Shown piece by piece: positions 1 to 8,366 of a stretch of DNA of 64,000 nucleotides. The notes beneath the pieces were generated by a model. That model was not told the DNA's origin. It saw only the letters and a list, made by a program, of their open reading frames with translations, and ran no database searches. A program made the translations under genes and the position numbers. Source of the stretch: Paraclostridium sordellii (GTDB taxonomy: Bacteria > Bacillota > Clostridia > Peptostreptococcales > Peptostreptococcaceae); assembly GCF_000953675.1 (NCBI RefSeq), contig NZ_LN679998.1, forward strand, positions 519,911-583,910. Reading direction: 5' to 3'. The number at the start of each line of letters is the position of its first letter. Position 1 is the first letter of the stretch.

Positions 1-809
1 TTGCTGCAGGTGCTGCTATACAAGGTGGGGTTTTAGCTGGAGATGTTAAAGATTTATTACTTCTTGATGTTACTCCATTATCATTAGGTATAGAAACTAT
101 GGGTAATGTAATGACTAAGATAATAGATAGAAACACTACTATACCAACTAAAAAATCACAAGTATTCTCAACTGCTGCAGATAACCAAACTGCTGTTGAT
201 ATACATGTTCTTCAAGGTGAAAGAAGTATGTCTTACGACAACACTACTTTAGGTAGATTCCAATTAACTGATATACCACCAGCTCCAAGAGGAATACCTC
301 AAATAGAAGTTACTTTCGATATAGATGCTAATGGTATAGTTCATGTTACAGCTAAAGACTTAGGAACTGGAAAAGAACAAAAAGTAACTATAACTTCAGG
401 AACTAACTTAAGTGAAGAAGAAATACAACAAAAAGTTAAAGAAGCTGAAATGAATGCTGAAGCTGATAAACAAAAGAAAGATAAAATAGAAGCTGTTAAC
501 CAAACAGAAGCTACTATATATCAAATGGAAAAAACTTTAAAAGAAGCTGGAGATAAAGTAGATCCAGGTGCTAAATCTGAAGTTGAAGCTGAAATAGTTA
601 AATTAAAAGAATTAAAAGATAGAGAAAATGTTACTGCTGAAGAGTTAAATAAAGCTATGGAAGAACTAAACAACAAATTCCACAAAATAGCTGAGCAAAT
701 GTATCAACAAACTCAACAAGAGCAAGCTCAAGGTGGAGCTCAAGAAGAAGCTAAACAAGATGACAATGTAGTAGATGCTGATTTTAGAGAAGTTGACGAT
801 CAAAAATAG
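1..809 (+). CDS. dnaK: Chaperone DnaK (Hsp70), 3' part only
   Basis: The gene enters from the left edge, open in frame from base 3. The first codons read [17 protein letters not shown] and then [16 protein letters not shown], the diagnostic end of the Hsp70 ATPase domain and interdomain linker. The substrate-binding beta sandwich follows, then a charged helical lid with Lys/Glu repeats and a Gln-rich tail ending in [11 protein letters not shown]. DnaK binds exposed hydrophobic segments in an ATP cycle driven by DnaJ and GrpE in the cytoplasm. About 268 residues are visible, so roughly the first 350 of the usual 610-620 are missing. dnaJ follows after a hairpin, as in most Firmicutes. The methionine of [10 protein letters not shown] at base 99 is internal and not a start. 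Confidence 0.98.
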   Translation, partial: AAGAAIQGGVLAGDVKDLLLLDVTPLSLGIETMGNVMTKIIDRNTTIPTKKSQVFSTAADNQTAVDIHVLQGERSMSYDNTTLGRFQLTDIPPAPRGIPQIEVTFDIDANGIVHVTAKDLGTGKEQKVTITSGTNLSEEEIQQKVKEAEMNAEADKQKKDKIEAVNQTEATIYQMEKTLKEAGDKVDPGAKSEVEAEIVKLKELKDRENVTAEELNKAMEELNNKFHKIAEQMYQQTQQEQAQGGAQEEAKQDDNVVDADFREVDDQK

Positions 810-854
810 TATTTGAAAAACACTGTTACTTGTATATAATGAATATATAAAATT

Positions 855-890
855 AATAATAGCTTGTAGACCTCTACAAGCTATTATTAT
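855..890 (+). terminator. Hairpin between dnaK and dnaJ
   Basis: A perfect 15-bp stem (855-869 with 874-888) closes a 4-nt loop 45 bases after the dnaK stop. It is followed by only a weak T-containing stretch, and the dnaJ ribosome binding site begins about 10 bases later. It may be a partial terminator or an mRNA-processing or stability element that lowers dnaJ relative to dnaK. Confidence 0.65.
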
Positions 891-913
891 GTATTACAAA
901 GGTGGTGGCAAGA

Positions 914-2077
914 GTGGCTAAAAGAGACTATTATGAGGTGCTAGGCGTTGATAAAGGAGCTGATGCACAAGCATTAAAAAAAGCATACAGAAAACTTGCA
1001 ATGAAATATCATCCAGATAGAAACCCAGATGATAAAGAAGCTGAAGCAAAGTTTAAAGAAGTAAATGAAGCATATGAAGTATTATCAGATGATACAAAGA
1101 GAGCTAATTACGATCAGTTCGGACATGAAGGAGTAAATGGCGGATTTGGCGGAGGCCAAGGAGGCTTTGGTGGATTCGGAGGATTCAGCGGTGGAGCTGG
1201 AGGATTTGAAGACATATTTGGAGATATATTCGGAGATATGTTTGGAGGAGGCTTCGGTGGTGGTAGACCTAGAAGAAGAGGCCCAGAACGTGGATCTGAT
1301 ATAAAACAAACTGTTACTATAACATTTGAAGAAGCGGCATTTGGAGTTAAAAAGTCAGTTAAGATAAATAGAACTGAAGAATGTGAAGAATGTCATGGAA
1401 CAGGAGCTAAACCGGGAACTTCTAAGAAAACTTGTCCAACATGTAATGGAGAAGGAGAAATTAGAACGGCTCAAAGAACTCCATTTGGGAATATAATGAG
1501 TTCAAAAACTTGTCCAACATGTAATGGAGAGGGAGAAGTTTTTGAATCACCATGTGAAAAATGTCATGGAACAGGTAAAATAAGAAAAACTAAAACTATA
1601 GAAGTTGATATACCAGCAGGTATAGATGATGGACAAATAATAAAATTAAGTGGTCAAGGTGATTTAGGTTCTAAAGGTGGACCAAGAGGAGATTTATACA
1701 TTGTAGTTAGTGTAAAACCTCACCAATTCTTTACAAGAGATGGATATGATGTTTACTTTGAATTACCTATAACATTTGTTCAAGCAGCACTTGGAGATGA
1801 AATAGAAGTTCCTACATTAGATGGTAAAGTAATGTATACTGTACCTGCAGGAACTCAAACAGGAACTGTATTTAGATTAAGAGATAAAGGTATACCAAAA
1901 ATGAGAGGAAACTCTAGAGGTGACCAATATGTTAAAGTTGTAGTTGAAGTTCCTAAAAAATTAAACGATAAACAAAAAGATATCTTAAAACAATTTGCTG
2001 AATCTTGTGGAGATGAGGTTCATGAAAAGAAAAAAACTTTTGGGCAAAAATTAGAAGATTTCTTTAAAGGAAAATAG
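914..2077 (+). CDS. dnaJ: Chaperone DnaJ (Hsp40, type I)
   Basis: Cochaperone that delivers unfolded clients to DnaK and stimulates its ATPase. A J domain (residues 1-65) carries HPD at 33-35. A Gly/Phe-rich region follows (about 72-125), then four CxxCxGxG-type zinc motifs ([16 protein letters not shown] twice, CEKCHGTG; about 155-220), then the C-terminal substrate-binding domains. Length is 387 residues, normal for type I DnaJ. GTG at 914 is chosen because it gives the canonical [11 protein letters not shown] start and has AAAGGTGG about 8 bases upstream. GTG codons at 902 and 905 are in frame but overlap that ribosome binding site. A terminator follows directly, so the usual downstream prmA is not cotranscribed here. 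Confidence 0.97.
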   Translation: MAKRDYYEVLGVDKGADAQALKKAYRKLAMKYHPDRNPDDKEAEAKFKEVNEAYEVLSDDTKRANYDQFGHEGVNGGFGGGQGGFGGFGGFSGGAGGFEDIFGDIFGDMFGGGFGGGRPRRRGPERGSDIKQTVTITFEEAAFGVKKSVKINRTEECEECHGTGAKPGTSKKTCPTCNGEGEIRTAQRTPFGNIMSSKTCPTCNGEGEVFESPCEKCHGTGKIRKTKTIEVDIPAGIDDGQIIKLSGQGDLGSKGGPRGDLYIVVSVKPHQFFTRDGYDVYFELPITFVQAALGDEIEVPTLDGKVMYTVPAGTQTGTVFRLRDKGIPKMRGNSRGDQYVKVVVEVPKKLNDKQKDILKQFAESCGDEVHEKKKTFGQKLEDFFKGK

Positions 2078-2082
2078 ATATT

Positions 2083-2116
2083 AAAAACTCCTAGGAAACT
2101 AGGGGTTTTTTATTTT
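2083..2116 (+). terminator. Intrinsic terminator after dnaJ
   Basis: A 12-bp stem with one G-U pair (2083-2094 with 2099-2110), GAAA loop and T-rich tail, starting 5 bases after the dnaJ stop. Confidence 0.9.
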
Positions 2117-2204
2117 GTAGAAAAATTAAGTATTTGGTAAAAAATAGATAAAACCTATGGGAAAATGCGTTGTTATAGTAAAAAACAATACTTATCATAA
2201 ATTA

Positions 2205-2242
2205 TTGACTAAAATTTCAATATTAAATACAATGTACATTGT
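2205..2242 (+). promoter_or_regulatory. Promoter with palindromic operator for the symporter gene
   Basis: TTGACT at 2205-2210 and TACAAT at 2228-2233 are separated by exactly 17 bp. The -10 element lies inside the 14-bp perfect palindrome ACAATGTACATTGT (2229-2242), a position where a bound dimeric repressor would block RNA polymerase. The regulator is not identifiable here. Confidence 0.6.
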
Positions 2243-2284
2243 GGCCACACAGAACATGAAAACATCCAGGAAAGGGTTTTAGAG

Positions 2285-3553
2285 ATGAGGGACTTTTTAA
2301 AAACGTATAAGTCTTCATTCATACTTTTAGGCTGTACTATATTAGGTGCTATAGTTGGATTAATATGGGGGCCTAAGGCAACAGCATTAAAGCCGATTGG
2401 AGATTTATTTATCAATCTAATTATGATGATAGTCGTACCTCTTGTATTCTTTAGCGTTGCATCGGGGGTTGCAAACGTAAATAGCATGCAAAGATTCGGT
2501 AAGATTATGAAAAATGTAGTTATAGTATTTACAATAACTACATTAGTTATGGCGGTAGTAGGAATTTTAGGATCTGTGATTTTAGATCCAGCAAAAGGCA
2601 TTGATATTCAATCAGTAAAAGAAATGATGGTAGCCCCAGATCAAGAAAAGCTAGCATCAAAAGGAAGTTTATTAACTCAAATAGTAAATTCAGTTACAGT
2701 TTCTAATTTTGGGGATTTATTCTCAAGTAGTAACCTGTTACAACTTGTAGTATTTGCAGTATTAGTAGGTAGCTCAGTAGCAGTTTTAGGAGATAAAGCA
2801 AACACTATAAGAAAAATATTAAATGAAGGCACTAGTGTAGTTTTAAATGTGGTTGGAATTATAATGAAGTTGGGACCTATAGGACTGGGATGTTATACAG
2901 CATCTATAATAGGTGAACTAGGGCAAGAAATCATAGCAGGATATATAAGGGTATTTGGGACATACTGTTTAATAGCAATTATTTATTTTATAGTATGTTA
3001 TACGTTATATGCATATGTAGCAGGTGGTAAAAAAGGAGTTAAGAAATTCTATGAAAATTCTATAAGTCCGATAGCAACAGCACTTGCAACATCTTCGAGT
3101 TCTGCTTGTATACCATCAAATTTAGAAGCAAGCAAAAAAATAGGTGTACCAGATGATATAGCTGAAACAGTTATACCTTTAGGTATTAATATACATAAAG
3201 ATGGTTCAGTGTTAGCGGTTATAGTTAAAGTTGCATTTTTAACTGGTATAATGGGTGGAAATATGGCAAATCCAGAAACCCTTATAAATTTATTAGTTAC
3301 AGTTATGGTTGTTGGAGTATTTATGGCTCCAGTAGCAGGTGGTTGACTTATAGGTGAGATGCTCGTGGTAAGTATCTTCGGATTCCCTGTAGAAGCAATT
3401 CCTCTATTAACTGTAATAACTACAATAACTGATATACCAAACACTGTTCTTAATACAACTGGAAATACAGTAAGTTCAATGTTAGTAGCAAGACTAGTTG
3501 AAGGTAAGAATTGGTTAAAAGATGAAGTTACAAACTTAAAAAAAGTAGGATAA
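2285..3553 (+). pseudogene. Dicarboxylate/amino acid:cation symporter (DAACS), in-frame TGA
   Basis: Two open stretches in the same frame (2285-3346 and 3359-3553) together make one sodium:dicarboxylate/glutamate symporter of about 422 residues, split by a TGA at 3344-3346. Family features are the hydrophobic transmembrane segments, an SSSSACIPSN serine-rich re-entrant loop before the stop, and TTGNTVSSMLVARLVEG after it. The stop falls in APVAGG-stop-LIGEML, where relatives carry a third glycine (GGG-x-IGE), so one GGA-to-TGA change explains it. The product would lose the second re-entrant loop and last helix, and with them substrate and sodium binding. The ATG at 3359 has no ribosome binding site and is internal. 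The ATG at 2285 follows AGGAAAGGG. Readthrough or a sequence error remain possible. Confidence 0.88.
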
Positions 3554-3560
3554 TGGGAGT

Positions 3561-3600
3561 AAAAGTAGTAACCTTAGGTTAAGTCTACTACTTTTTATTT
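3561..3600 (+). terminator. Intrinsic terminator after the symporter gene
   Basis: AAAAGTAGTA (3561-3570) pairs with TACTACTTTT (3586-3595), with an inner ACC/GGT pairing and a T-rich tail. Confidence 0.85.
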
Positions 3601-3667
3601 TTATAAGAACAACTTTAACAAATCGTACATAATATATACTATTCTAGGTTTGTGGGGGTGAAAATTT

Positions 3668-4135
3668 ATGGATAAGTTTAATTTTATTATAGATGGAAAT
3701 CATATAACCAATGAAGAAGATCTACATAATTTTATATTAGAAAAAATAGATTCAATAGATTATGTAGTAGAAGATGATTTAAGAGGAAAAAAGAAAAAGA
3801 AACCAGATTGTAAACCACCTGGACCTTCGCCTGTTTGTCTAAAGCTTATGTTCCCATATAAATTAGAAGTTATGCGTGGGTGTAAGCAAATGATTTTTGG
3901 AATTTTGGTAGATAGGCATGGTCATCCAATCAAACATCCTATAATAGAGTTTGAGTTGTCTGACTATAGTTTAGGAAATTTAAGTTTTAGCCCAGCAATT
4001 AGCTTTGGAGATGGGTGTTTTTGTACTACATTTGTCGGAGAGCGAGTAGGTAGAGGATTTATAAAGATGTGTTGTAGAGGAACTGATTTAGACAGAATCG
4101 TACCTGTAGAAGTAAAGGAAAATCATTGTTGTTAA
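3668..4135 (+). CDS. Hypothetical protein with Ig-like fold and many cysteines
   Basis: Not a family I can name; 155 residues with a strong GGGGGTGA ribosome binding site. An acidic N-terminal part (1-45) leads to a basic patch (RGKKKKKPDCKPP) and Pro-rich linker. Residues about 58-150 have the pattern of a bacterial Ig-like (Big_1/invasin-type) beta sandwich: V-x-G-x-x-x-I-x-x-V-D-x-x-G-x-P-I, then G-x-L-x-F, then a G-x-x-x-T-T-x-x-G strand end. Nine cysteines are spread through the protein, ending in HCC. There is no signal peptide or membrane segment. A cytoplasmic or spore-coat location is conceivable in a spore former, but that is inference. It stands alone between two terminators. Confidence 0.75.
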   Translation: MDKFNFIIDGNHITNEEDLHNFILEKIDSIDYVVEDDLRGKKKKKPDCKPPGPSPVCLKLMFPYKLEVMRGCKQMIFGILVDRHGHPIKHPIIEFELSDYSLGNLSFSPAISFGDGCFCTTFVGERVGRGFIKMCCRGTDLDRIVPVEVKENHCC

Positions 4136-4163
4136 AAGTGCTGATTAAAATTAGCACTTTTTT
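4134..4163 (+). terminator. Intrinsic terminator overlapping the stop codon
   Basis: AAAAGTGCT (4134-4142) pairs with AGCACTTTT (4153-4161), followed by T residues. The stem begins inside the TAA stop of the preceding gene. Confidence 0.88.
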
Positions 4164-4241
4164 GTTGGAAAATTTGAAATTTTATACAGAGCATGTTATT
4201 TTTAAAAGAAATAGAGTATTATAATAAGAAGAGGTGAACGT

Positions 4242-4949
4242 ATGAAACAGTATAAATATTTAATATTCGATCTAGATGATACTTTATTAGACTTTCAAGA
4301 TAATGAGAGAAATTCTTTAAAAGTAATTTTTGAAAAATATAATATTCCTTTTGAGGAAAAATCAATTAATGAGTATAAGGCTATCAATAGGAGTTTTTGG
4401 AGTCAAATAGAACAAGGTACTATAAAAAAAGAAGAGGCTCTAACTAAAAGATTTGAGGAATTTTTTGCTTTATATGGATACAATGTACAAGGTGAAGTAA
4501 TTGAAAAGGAATATCAAAATTGTTTAAATAAAGGACATAAGACTATTCCTAAGGCTATGGAAACTTTAATGGATTTAAGAATTAGAGGTTATAAAATATT
4601 TGCAGGAACTAATGGAGTAGGCAAAACACAAAACCAAAGACTTAAAGATTCAAAGTTAATAGATTTTTTTGATGATGTATTTATTTCTGAAGAAATGGGA
4701 GTTGAGAAACCTAATTCAAAATTTTTTGAAATCATATTTAATAAATATGATTTCATGAAAAAAGATGAAACTCTTATGATAGGTGATAGCTTAGCTTCTG
4801 ATATTAAAGGTGCTAATAATTTTGGAATAGACTCTATGTGGTTTAACTCTTTAAATAAAGAATGTGGAGAAATTAAACCAACTTACGAAATACATGAGTT
4901 ATCTGAAGTATTAGAAGTTTTAAATAAAGAAGCAGTTGCGGCTGTTTAA
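4242..4949 (+). CDS. HAD hydrolase, YjjG-type pyrimidine 5'-nucleotidase
   Basis: Haloacid dehalogenase superfamily phosphatase. Motif I FDLDDT has nucleophile D10 and acid D12; motif II is TNG; motif III is the KP in GVEKPNSKFF; motif IV is GDSLASDIKGA. The FISEEMGVEKP stretch and TNGV...TQ...RL...S signature match the YjjG subfamily, which dephosphorylates non-canonical pyrimidine and other nucleoside monophosphates (house-cleaning). Length is 235 residues, typical. ATG at 4242 follows GAAGAGGTGAACGT. It is monocistronic, with its own terminator right after the stop. The subfamily is a strong similarity call; the substrate is inferred. Confidence 0.88.
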   Translation: MKQYKYLIFDLDDTLLDFQDNERNSLKVIFEKYNIPFEEKSINEYKAINRSFWSQIEQGTIKKEEALTKRFEEFFALYGYNVQGEVIEKEYQNCLNKGHKTIPKAMETLMDLRIRGYKIFAGTNGVGKTQNQRLKDSKLIDFFDDVFISEEMGVEKPNSKFFEIIFNKYDFMKKDETLMIGDSLASDIKGANNFGIDSMWFNSLNKECGEIKPTYEIHELSEVLEVLNKEAVAAV

Positions 4950-4950
4950 T

Positions 4951-4977
4951 AAAAAGGAGCTTAAGCTCCTTTTTTTA
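4951..4977 (+). terminator. Intrinsic terminator, palindromic
   Basis: A near-perfect palindrome centred on GGAGCTTAAGCTCC with flanking A and T runs (4951-4977), two bases after the preceding stop. Confidence 0.9.
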
Positions 4978-5100
4978 TATAAAGAAATTCTAGTTGCAAT
5001 ATACATAAAGTTAAAGATATAAGTTTTTTATAATTTGAAATTTATATCTTTATAGTATAATAATTATATTGAAATTAAAAATTAATTTTGGAGGGGTTAA

Positions 5101-6387
5101 ATGATAATAGGAGTTCTTGGACCACTAGATTCAGCTACAAGAATAGAAAAAATTCTAAAAGATATAGATAGTGGTTTAGAAACAAGATTATACACAAAGG
5201 AAAAGATAGTAGAGTCTATTGATTTAATAGAAGAATGTGAACTTGAATGTGATGGAATTATTTTAACTGGATGTGGAGTTTATGAAGAAATATTAAAAAA
5301 ATATGAAATAAAAAAACCACATTCATTTGTGCAAAGAAGTGATACAAGCATTTTAAAAGCATTTTGGGAAATTCAAAGTCAAGGAAATTTAATAGATAAA
5401 TTTAGTATAGATGTGGTTGAAGATGATATGGTAAAAAATATAATAGAAGAGTTTAACATAGAACATAAAGCTATGTATTGTCTTCCTTTTTCAACAGATA
5501 TAAATGAGGATGAATATTTAAAGTGGCATACTGACTTATATTTAAATAAAGAGGTAAATATCATAATTACAGCATTTATGAATATTTATAACCAATTAAA
5601 GGATCAAGGCTATCCCATTATACTATTAAAGCCAACAAGAGCTTTGGTGAAGGTTGCTTATGATGAAGTTATAAATCAATTTGCTATAAATAAAGCAGAG
5701 TTTTCTCAAATAGCTGTTGAAATTTTTAACTTTGGAAATTCATCTAGAAATATTGAAAACTACTATTCAAACATGATAAAAAAGACTGATATAGATAGAT
5801 ATATAGTAGAATATGTTAGAAGCATAAATGGCGCAGTATTTCCATTTGGTCGTAATGAATATATTATTTTTAGCAATAAAGGTTCTGTTAATAAAAGTAA
5901 AAATTATAAAAAATTAATAAAGCTTCAAAAAGAAATTAAATCTCTAGGATTTAATTTAAATATTGGAATTGGATTTGGAGCAAATGCATTTAAGGCTGAA
6001 ATAAATGCATCTAAAGCACTTGAAAGAGGAATAGACTCAGGAGAATCATATATATATTCGATAGATGAAGAGGAAAATTTAACAGGACCATTAGGTTTAG
6101 ACAATGAAATTAGTTATTGTATAGTTCCTAATGATCAAAGTATATTAGATATATCATCTCAAACTGGGTTAAGCTGTGAAACTATTTCTAAAATCATGGG
6201 AATAAATGAAATTAGAGAAAGTAAGATTTATGATTCAAAGGAATTGGCAGGGTATTTAGATATAAGTGATAGAAGTGCTAGACGTATACTTCAAAAAATT
6301 ACTACATCAGGTCTAGGTAAAGTTCATGCAAAAGAAAGTAATAAAGGTGCTGGAAGACCTAAAAATTTAATAGAGATATTATTTTAA
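5101..6387 (+). CDS. Transcriptional regulator with degenerate GGDEF-like and C-terminal HTH domains
   Basis: A 428-residue cytoplasmic regulator. Residues 1-170 look like a ligand-receptor domain with a Rossmann-like start (MIIGVLGPLDSATRIEKIL). Residues about 180-340 form a cyclase-like domain with GIGFGANAFKAEINASKALERG, resembling the degenerate GGDEF domain of PucR/CdaR-type regulators; no GGDEF catalytic motif is present, so no enzyme activity is expected. The end (about 365-428) is a helix-turn-helix, SKELAGYLDISDRSARRIL, with a basic wing KGAGRPKN. ATG at 5101 follows GGAGGGGTTAA. It is encoded on the same strand just before the DUF5058/peptidase genes and is the obvious candidate to control them. 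The effector is unknown. Confidence 0.72.
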   Translation: MIIGVLGPLDSATRIEKILKDIDSGLETRLYTKEKIVESIDLIEECELECDGIILTGCGVYEEILKKYEIKKPHSFVQRSDTSILKAFWEIQSQGNLIDKFSIDVVEDDMVKNIIEEFNIEHKAMYCLPFSTDINEDEYLKWHTDLYLNKEVNIIITAFMNIYNQLKDQGYPIILLKPTRALVKVAYDEVINQFAINKAEFSQIAVEIFNFGNSSRNIENYYSNMIKKTDIDRYIVEYVRSINGAVFPFGRNEYIIFSNKGSVNKSKNYKKLIKLQKEIKSLGFNLNIGIGFGANAFKAEINASKALERGIDSGESYIYSIDEEENLTGPLGLDNEISYCIVPNDQSILDISSQTGLSCETISKIMGINEIRESKIYDSKELAGYLDISDRSARRILQKITTSGLGKVHAKESNKGAGRPKNLIEILF

Positions 6388-6392
6388 TAAAT

Positions 6393-6437
6393 AAGAAGTA
6401 CTTTAAAGCATAGTTTTAGCTTTAGAGTACTTCTTTT
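6393..6437. terminator. Bidirectional terminator between regulator and small ORF
   Basis: A 17-bp stem with one G-U pair (6393-6409 with 6419-6435) lies between the plus-strand regulator stop and the end of the minus-strand small ORF at 6443. T-rich tails exist on both strands. Confidence 0.82.
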
Positions 6438-6442
6438 AAAAT

Positions 6443-6550
6443 TTAAAAAAATCTATCTAACATTTCATAATTAGCTATTTGATCTTCTTCACTAGAAGCA
6501 TAAAAATAAGCAGATAATAGTATAGTAGATACGCAAAACAAAAATAACAT
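6443..6550 (-). CDS. Small single-pass membrane peptide, 35 aa
   Basis: A short minus-strand ORF with a consensus AGGAGG (6560-6565) placed 9 bases before its ATG. The first ~18 residues are hydrophobic (MLFLFCVSTILLSAYFYA), followed by an acidic tail (SSEEDQ...MLDRFF). It ends 6 bases before a hairpin usable as terminator. No family is recognised. The ideal ribosome binding site, hydrophobic head and terminator argue for a real gene. It lies in the 433-bp gap between the regulator and the DUF5058 operon, divergent from the operon. It could be a small membrane regulator of the transporter, or a type I toxin-like peptide; both are inference. Confidence 0.55.
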   Translation of the reverse strand: MLFLFCVSTILLSAYFYASSEEDQIANYEMLDRFF

Positions 6551-6606
6551 AAAGTTAGACCTCCTATTAGATAAACTATGACCTAAATAAAACTCTTAAA
6601 ATATAT

Positions 6607-6636
6607 TTGACAATAAAACTATTGAATAAATACAAT
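6607..6636 (+). promoter_or_regulatory. Possible distal promoter of the DUF5058 operon
   Basis: TTGACA (6607-6612) and TACAAT (6631-6636) with an 18-bp spacer. A second, better-spaced promoter lies 100 bp downstream, so this one is tentative. Confidence 0.35.
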
Positions 6637-6712
6637 TTAAAATTTATTAACATTATAAAATTACAACCTTAAATTAATATTAAAAAAATAAGGAAAATGT
6701 TTCTCTTATATA

Positions 6713-6741
6713 TTGACATCATTCTACAAATATTATATTAT
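6713..6741 (+). promoter_or_regulatory. Promoter of the DUF5058/peptidase operon
   Basis: TTGACA (6713-6718) and TATTAT (6736-6741) with a 17-bp spacer. Predicted transcription start is near 6748, giving a leader of about 73 bases before the GTG at 6821. The leader contains a GACATGTC palindrome and a cre-like site. Confidence 0.65.
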
Positions 6742-6787
6742 TCATTTAAGGGCATATTATGGACATGTCAAAAATATAATTTGATTA

Positions 6788-6801
6788 TGAAAACGTTTTA
6801 A
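6788..6801 (+). promoter_or_regulatory. CcpA cre-like site in operon leader
   Basis: TGAAAACGTTTTAA matches the CcpA consensus TGNAANCGNNNNCA at all but one fixed position and is itself nearly palindromic. It lies downstream of the predicted start, where CcpA acts as a roadblock. This suggests catabolite repression of the uptake/peptidase operon. Confidence 0.45.
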
Positions 6802-6820
6802 AAAAGAGGGAGGAATTATA

Positions 6821-7573
6821 GTGGATAATTTAAGAAGTGTATTTGAAGCAGATTATTTAAAAATGGCAAACCATCCATTTATGTGGTTGGCAGCAGGTCT
6901 TGCAGTAACAGTAGTTATAGTGCAATCTATAGTATTTTTTAGAAAGTCAGTAGTAGCTGCAAAAGAAATGGGAATAAAAGATACTCAACTAAAAGCAGCT
7001 ATAAAAAGTAGTGCTATATCATCTATAGGGCCATCAATAGTTATATTAGTTGGTATGATATCTTTATTAGTTTCAATGGGTGGACCTATATCTTGGATGA
7101 GACTTTCATTTATAGGATCTGTAAACTATGAATTAATGGCAGCTGGATTTGGAGCAGAGGCTATGGGAGCAAAACTTGGAGCTGGAATGGATCCAATGGT
7201 GTTTGCTTGTGCTATATGGGTAATGGTTCTAGGTTCTTTAGGCTGGTTAATATTTACTTTATTATTTACAGATAAGATGGATAAAGTTAATCATTTATTA
7301 TCAAGTGGGAATGAAAAATTAGTACCAATAATATCAGCTTGTGCGATGCTTGGAGCATTTGCTTACTTAGCATCAGGGAACTTTATAACAGGAGAAGGTT
7401 CGGTAACTTTCACATCACCAGCAGCAGTGGCTACTATAATAGGATGTGTTGTGATGATGGGATTATCTAAAATTGCAAAAGATAAAAATATACAATGGAT
7501 AAAAGAATGGGCATTATCAATATCAATGTTCTCAGGAATGATAATAGGTACAGTATTAATAAATGTAATATAA
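6821..7573 (+). CDS. DUF5058 family integral membrane protein (putative transporter subunit)
   Basis: A 250-residue polytopic membrane protein with about six hydrophobic segments, the first at residues 20-40. A central Gly/Ala/Met-rich loop (AAGFGAEAMGAKLGAGMDP) could line a translocation path. I recognise the overall sequence as the DUF5058 type, which has no assigned biochemical function to my knowledge. It starts with GTG at 6821 behind GGGAGGAATTATA. The next gene begins 14 bases after its stop and encodes a second membrane protein of similar size, and two M20-type peptidases follow. The context suggests the two membrane proteins form one transporter for the peptidase substrates, but this is inference. 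Confidence 0.8.
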   Translation: MDNLRSVFEADYLKMANHPFMWLAAGLAVTVVIVQSIVFFRKSVVAAKEMGIKDTQLKAAIKSSAISSIGPSIVILVGMISLLVSMGGPISWMRLSFIGSVNYELMAAGFGAEAMGAKLGAGMDPMVFACAIWVMVLGSLGWLIFTLLFTDKMDKVNHLLSSGNEKLVPIISACAMLGAFAYLASGNFITGEGSVTFTSPAAVATIIGCVVMMGLSKIAKDKNIQWIKEWALSISMFSGMIIGTVLINVI

Positions 7574-7586
7574 GGAGGGGAAATAT

Positions 7587-8303
7587 ATGAGCAATAACAA
7601 TTATTATTCAAAAAAATACATACCGAGTATAACTAAATGGGGTAAAGGAACTTTATTATTGGGAATTGTACTATGTTTTGCACCACTTATAGTAGTTTCA
7701 GGGATATTTGGATATATGCCTCCAATAGCAGCTATAATAGCTGGAACTATTTCACAAATAAGTGTTAGTGGAGCATTTTATATAGTTGAACCAATAGCAT
7801 ATTTCCCAATACTTGGAATACCAGGAACATACATGACTTTTATATCTGGAAACACTTCAAACATGAGAGTTCCATGTGCAATGGTGGCTCAAGAAGCAGC
7901 TGATGTTGAACCAGGAACGGAAAAGGGTTCAGTAATATCAACAATAGGGATAGCGGTTTCTATAATAGTAAATATAATTATATTATCAGTTGGGGTTGTA
8001 TTTGGACAAGCAATATTATCAGTATTACCTCCTCAAGTAACATCAGCATTTGATTTAATATTACCTGCATTATTTGGAGCAGTATTTGGACAATTCGCTA
8101 TAATGAAGCCTAAGTTTGCAGCAGTATCAGCATTAATAGCTGTACCAATGAATTTCTTATTAAAAAATGGTGTATTTGACTTTATGCCAGGAAGTGGAAG
8201 TCCATCATACTTAGTTATATTAACTGCAGTATTTGGAACTATATTAATCGGTAAAAAGATAAATGAAAAAGAAGAAGCTAAGCAAAATAACAGAGCTGCT
8301 TAA
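7587..8303 (+). CDS. Partner integral membrane protein of the DUF5058 gene
   Basis: A 238-residue membrane protein with about six hydrophobic helices and a basic/acidic C-terminal tail (KKINEKEEAKQNNRAA). A conserved-looking hydrophilic stretch, FISGNTSNMRVPCAMVAQ followed by EAADVEPGTEKG, separates the early helices and may be a substrate or partner loop. ATG at 7587 follows AAGGAGGGGAAATAT. The short spacing to the preceding DUF5058 gene and the matching size suggest a heteromeric transporter. I know of no named function. It is unlikely to be a mechanosensitive channel, because no MscS-like pore motif is visible. Confidence 0.78.
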   Translation: MSNNNYYSKKYIPSITKWGKGTLLLGIVLCFAPLIVVSGIFGYMPPIAAIIAGTISQISVSGAFYIVEPIAYFPILGIPGTYMTFISGNTSNMRVPCAMVAQEAADVEPGTEKGSVISTIGIAVSIIVNIIILSVGVVFGQAILSVLPPQVTSAFDLILPALFGAVFGQFAIMKPKFAAVSALIAVPMNFLLKNGVFDFMPGSGSPSYLVILTAVFGTILIGKKINEKEEAKQNNRAA

Positions 8304-8366
8304 TTGAAAATATATTTAAAGTATATAGATGAAGGTTTGATAAAAATATAATAAGGGGTGTGTATT

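Noticed and set aside
902-913. Earlier GTG codons 902 or 905 as the dnaJ start
   Set aside because: They overlap the ribosome binding site, and GTG 914 gives the canonical DnaJ N-terminus.
3344-3346. Selenocysteine at the in-frame TGA of the symporter
   Set aside because: The position is a glycine in the family, not cysteine, and no SECIS-like hairpin stands directly after the TGA.
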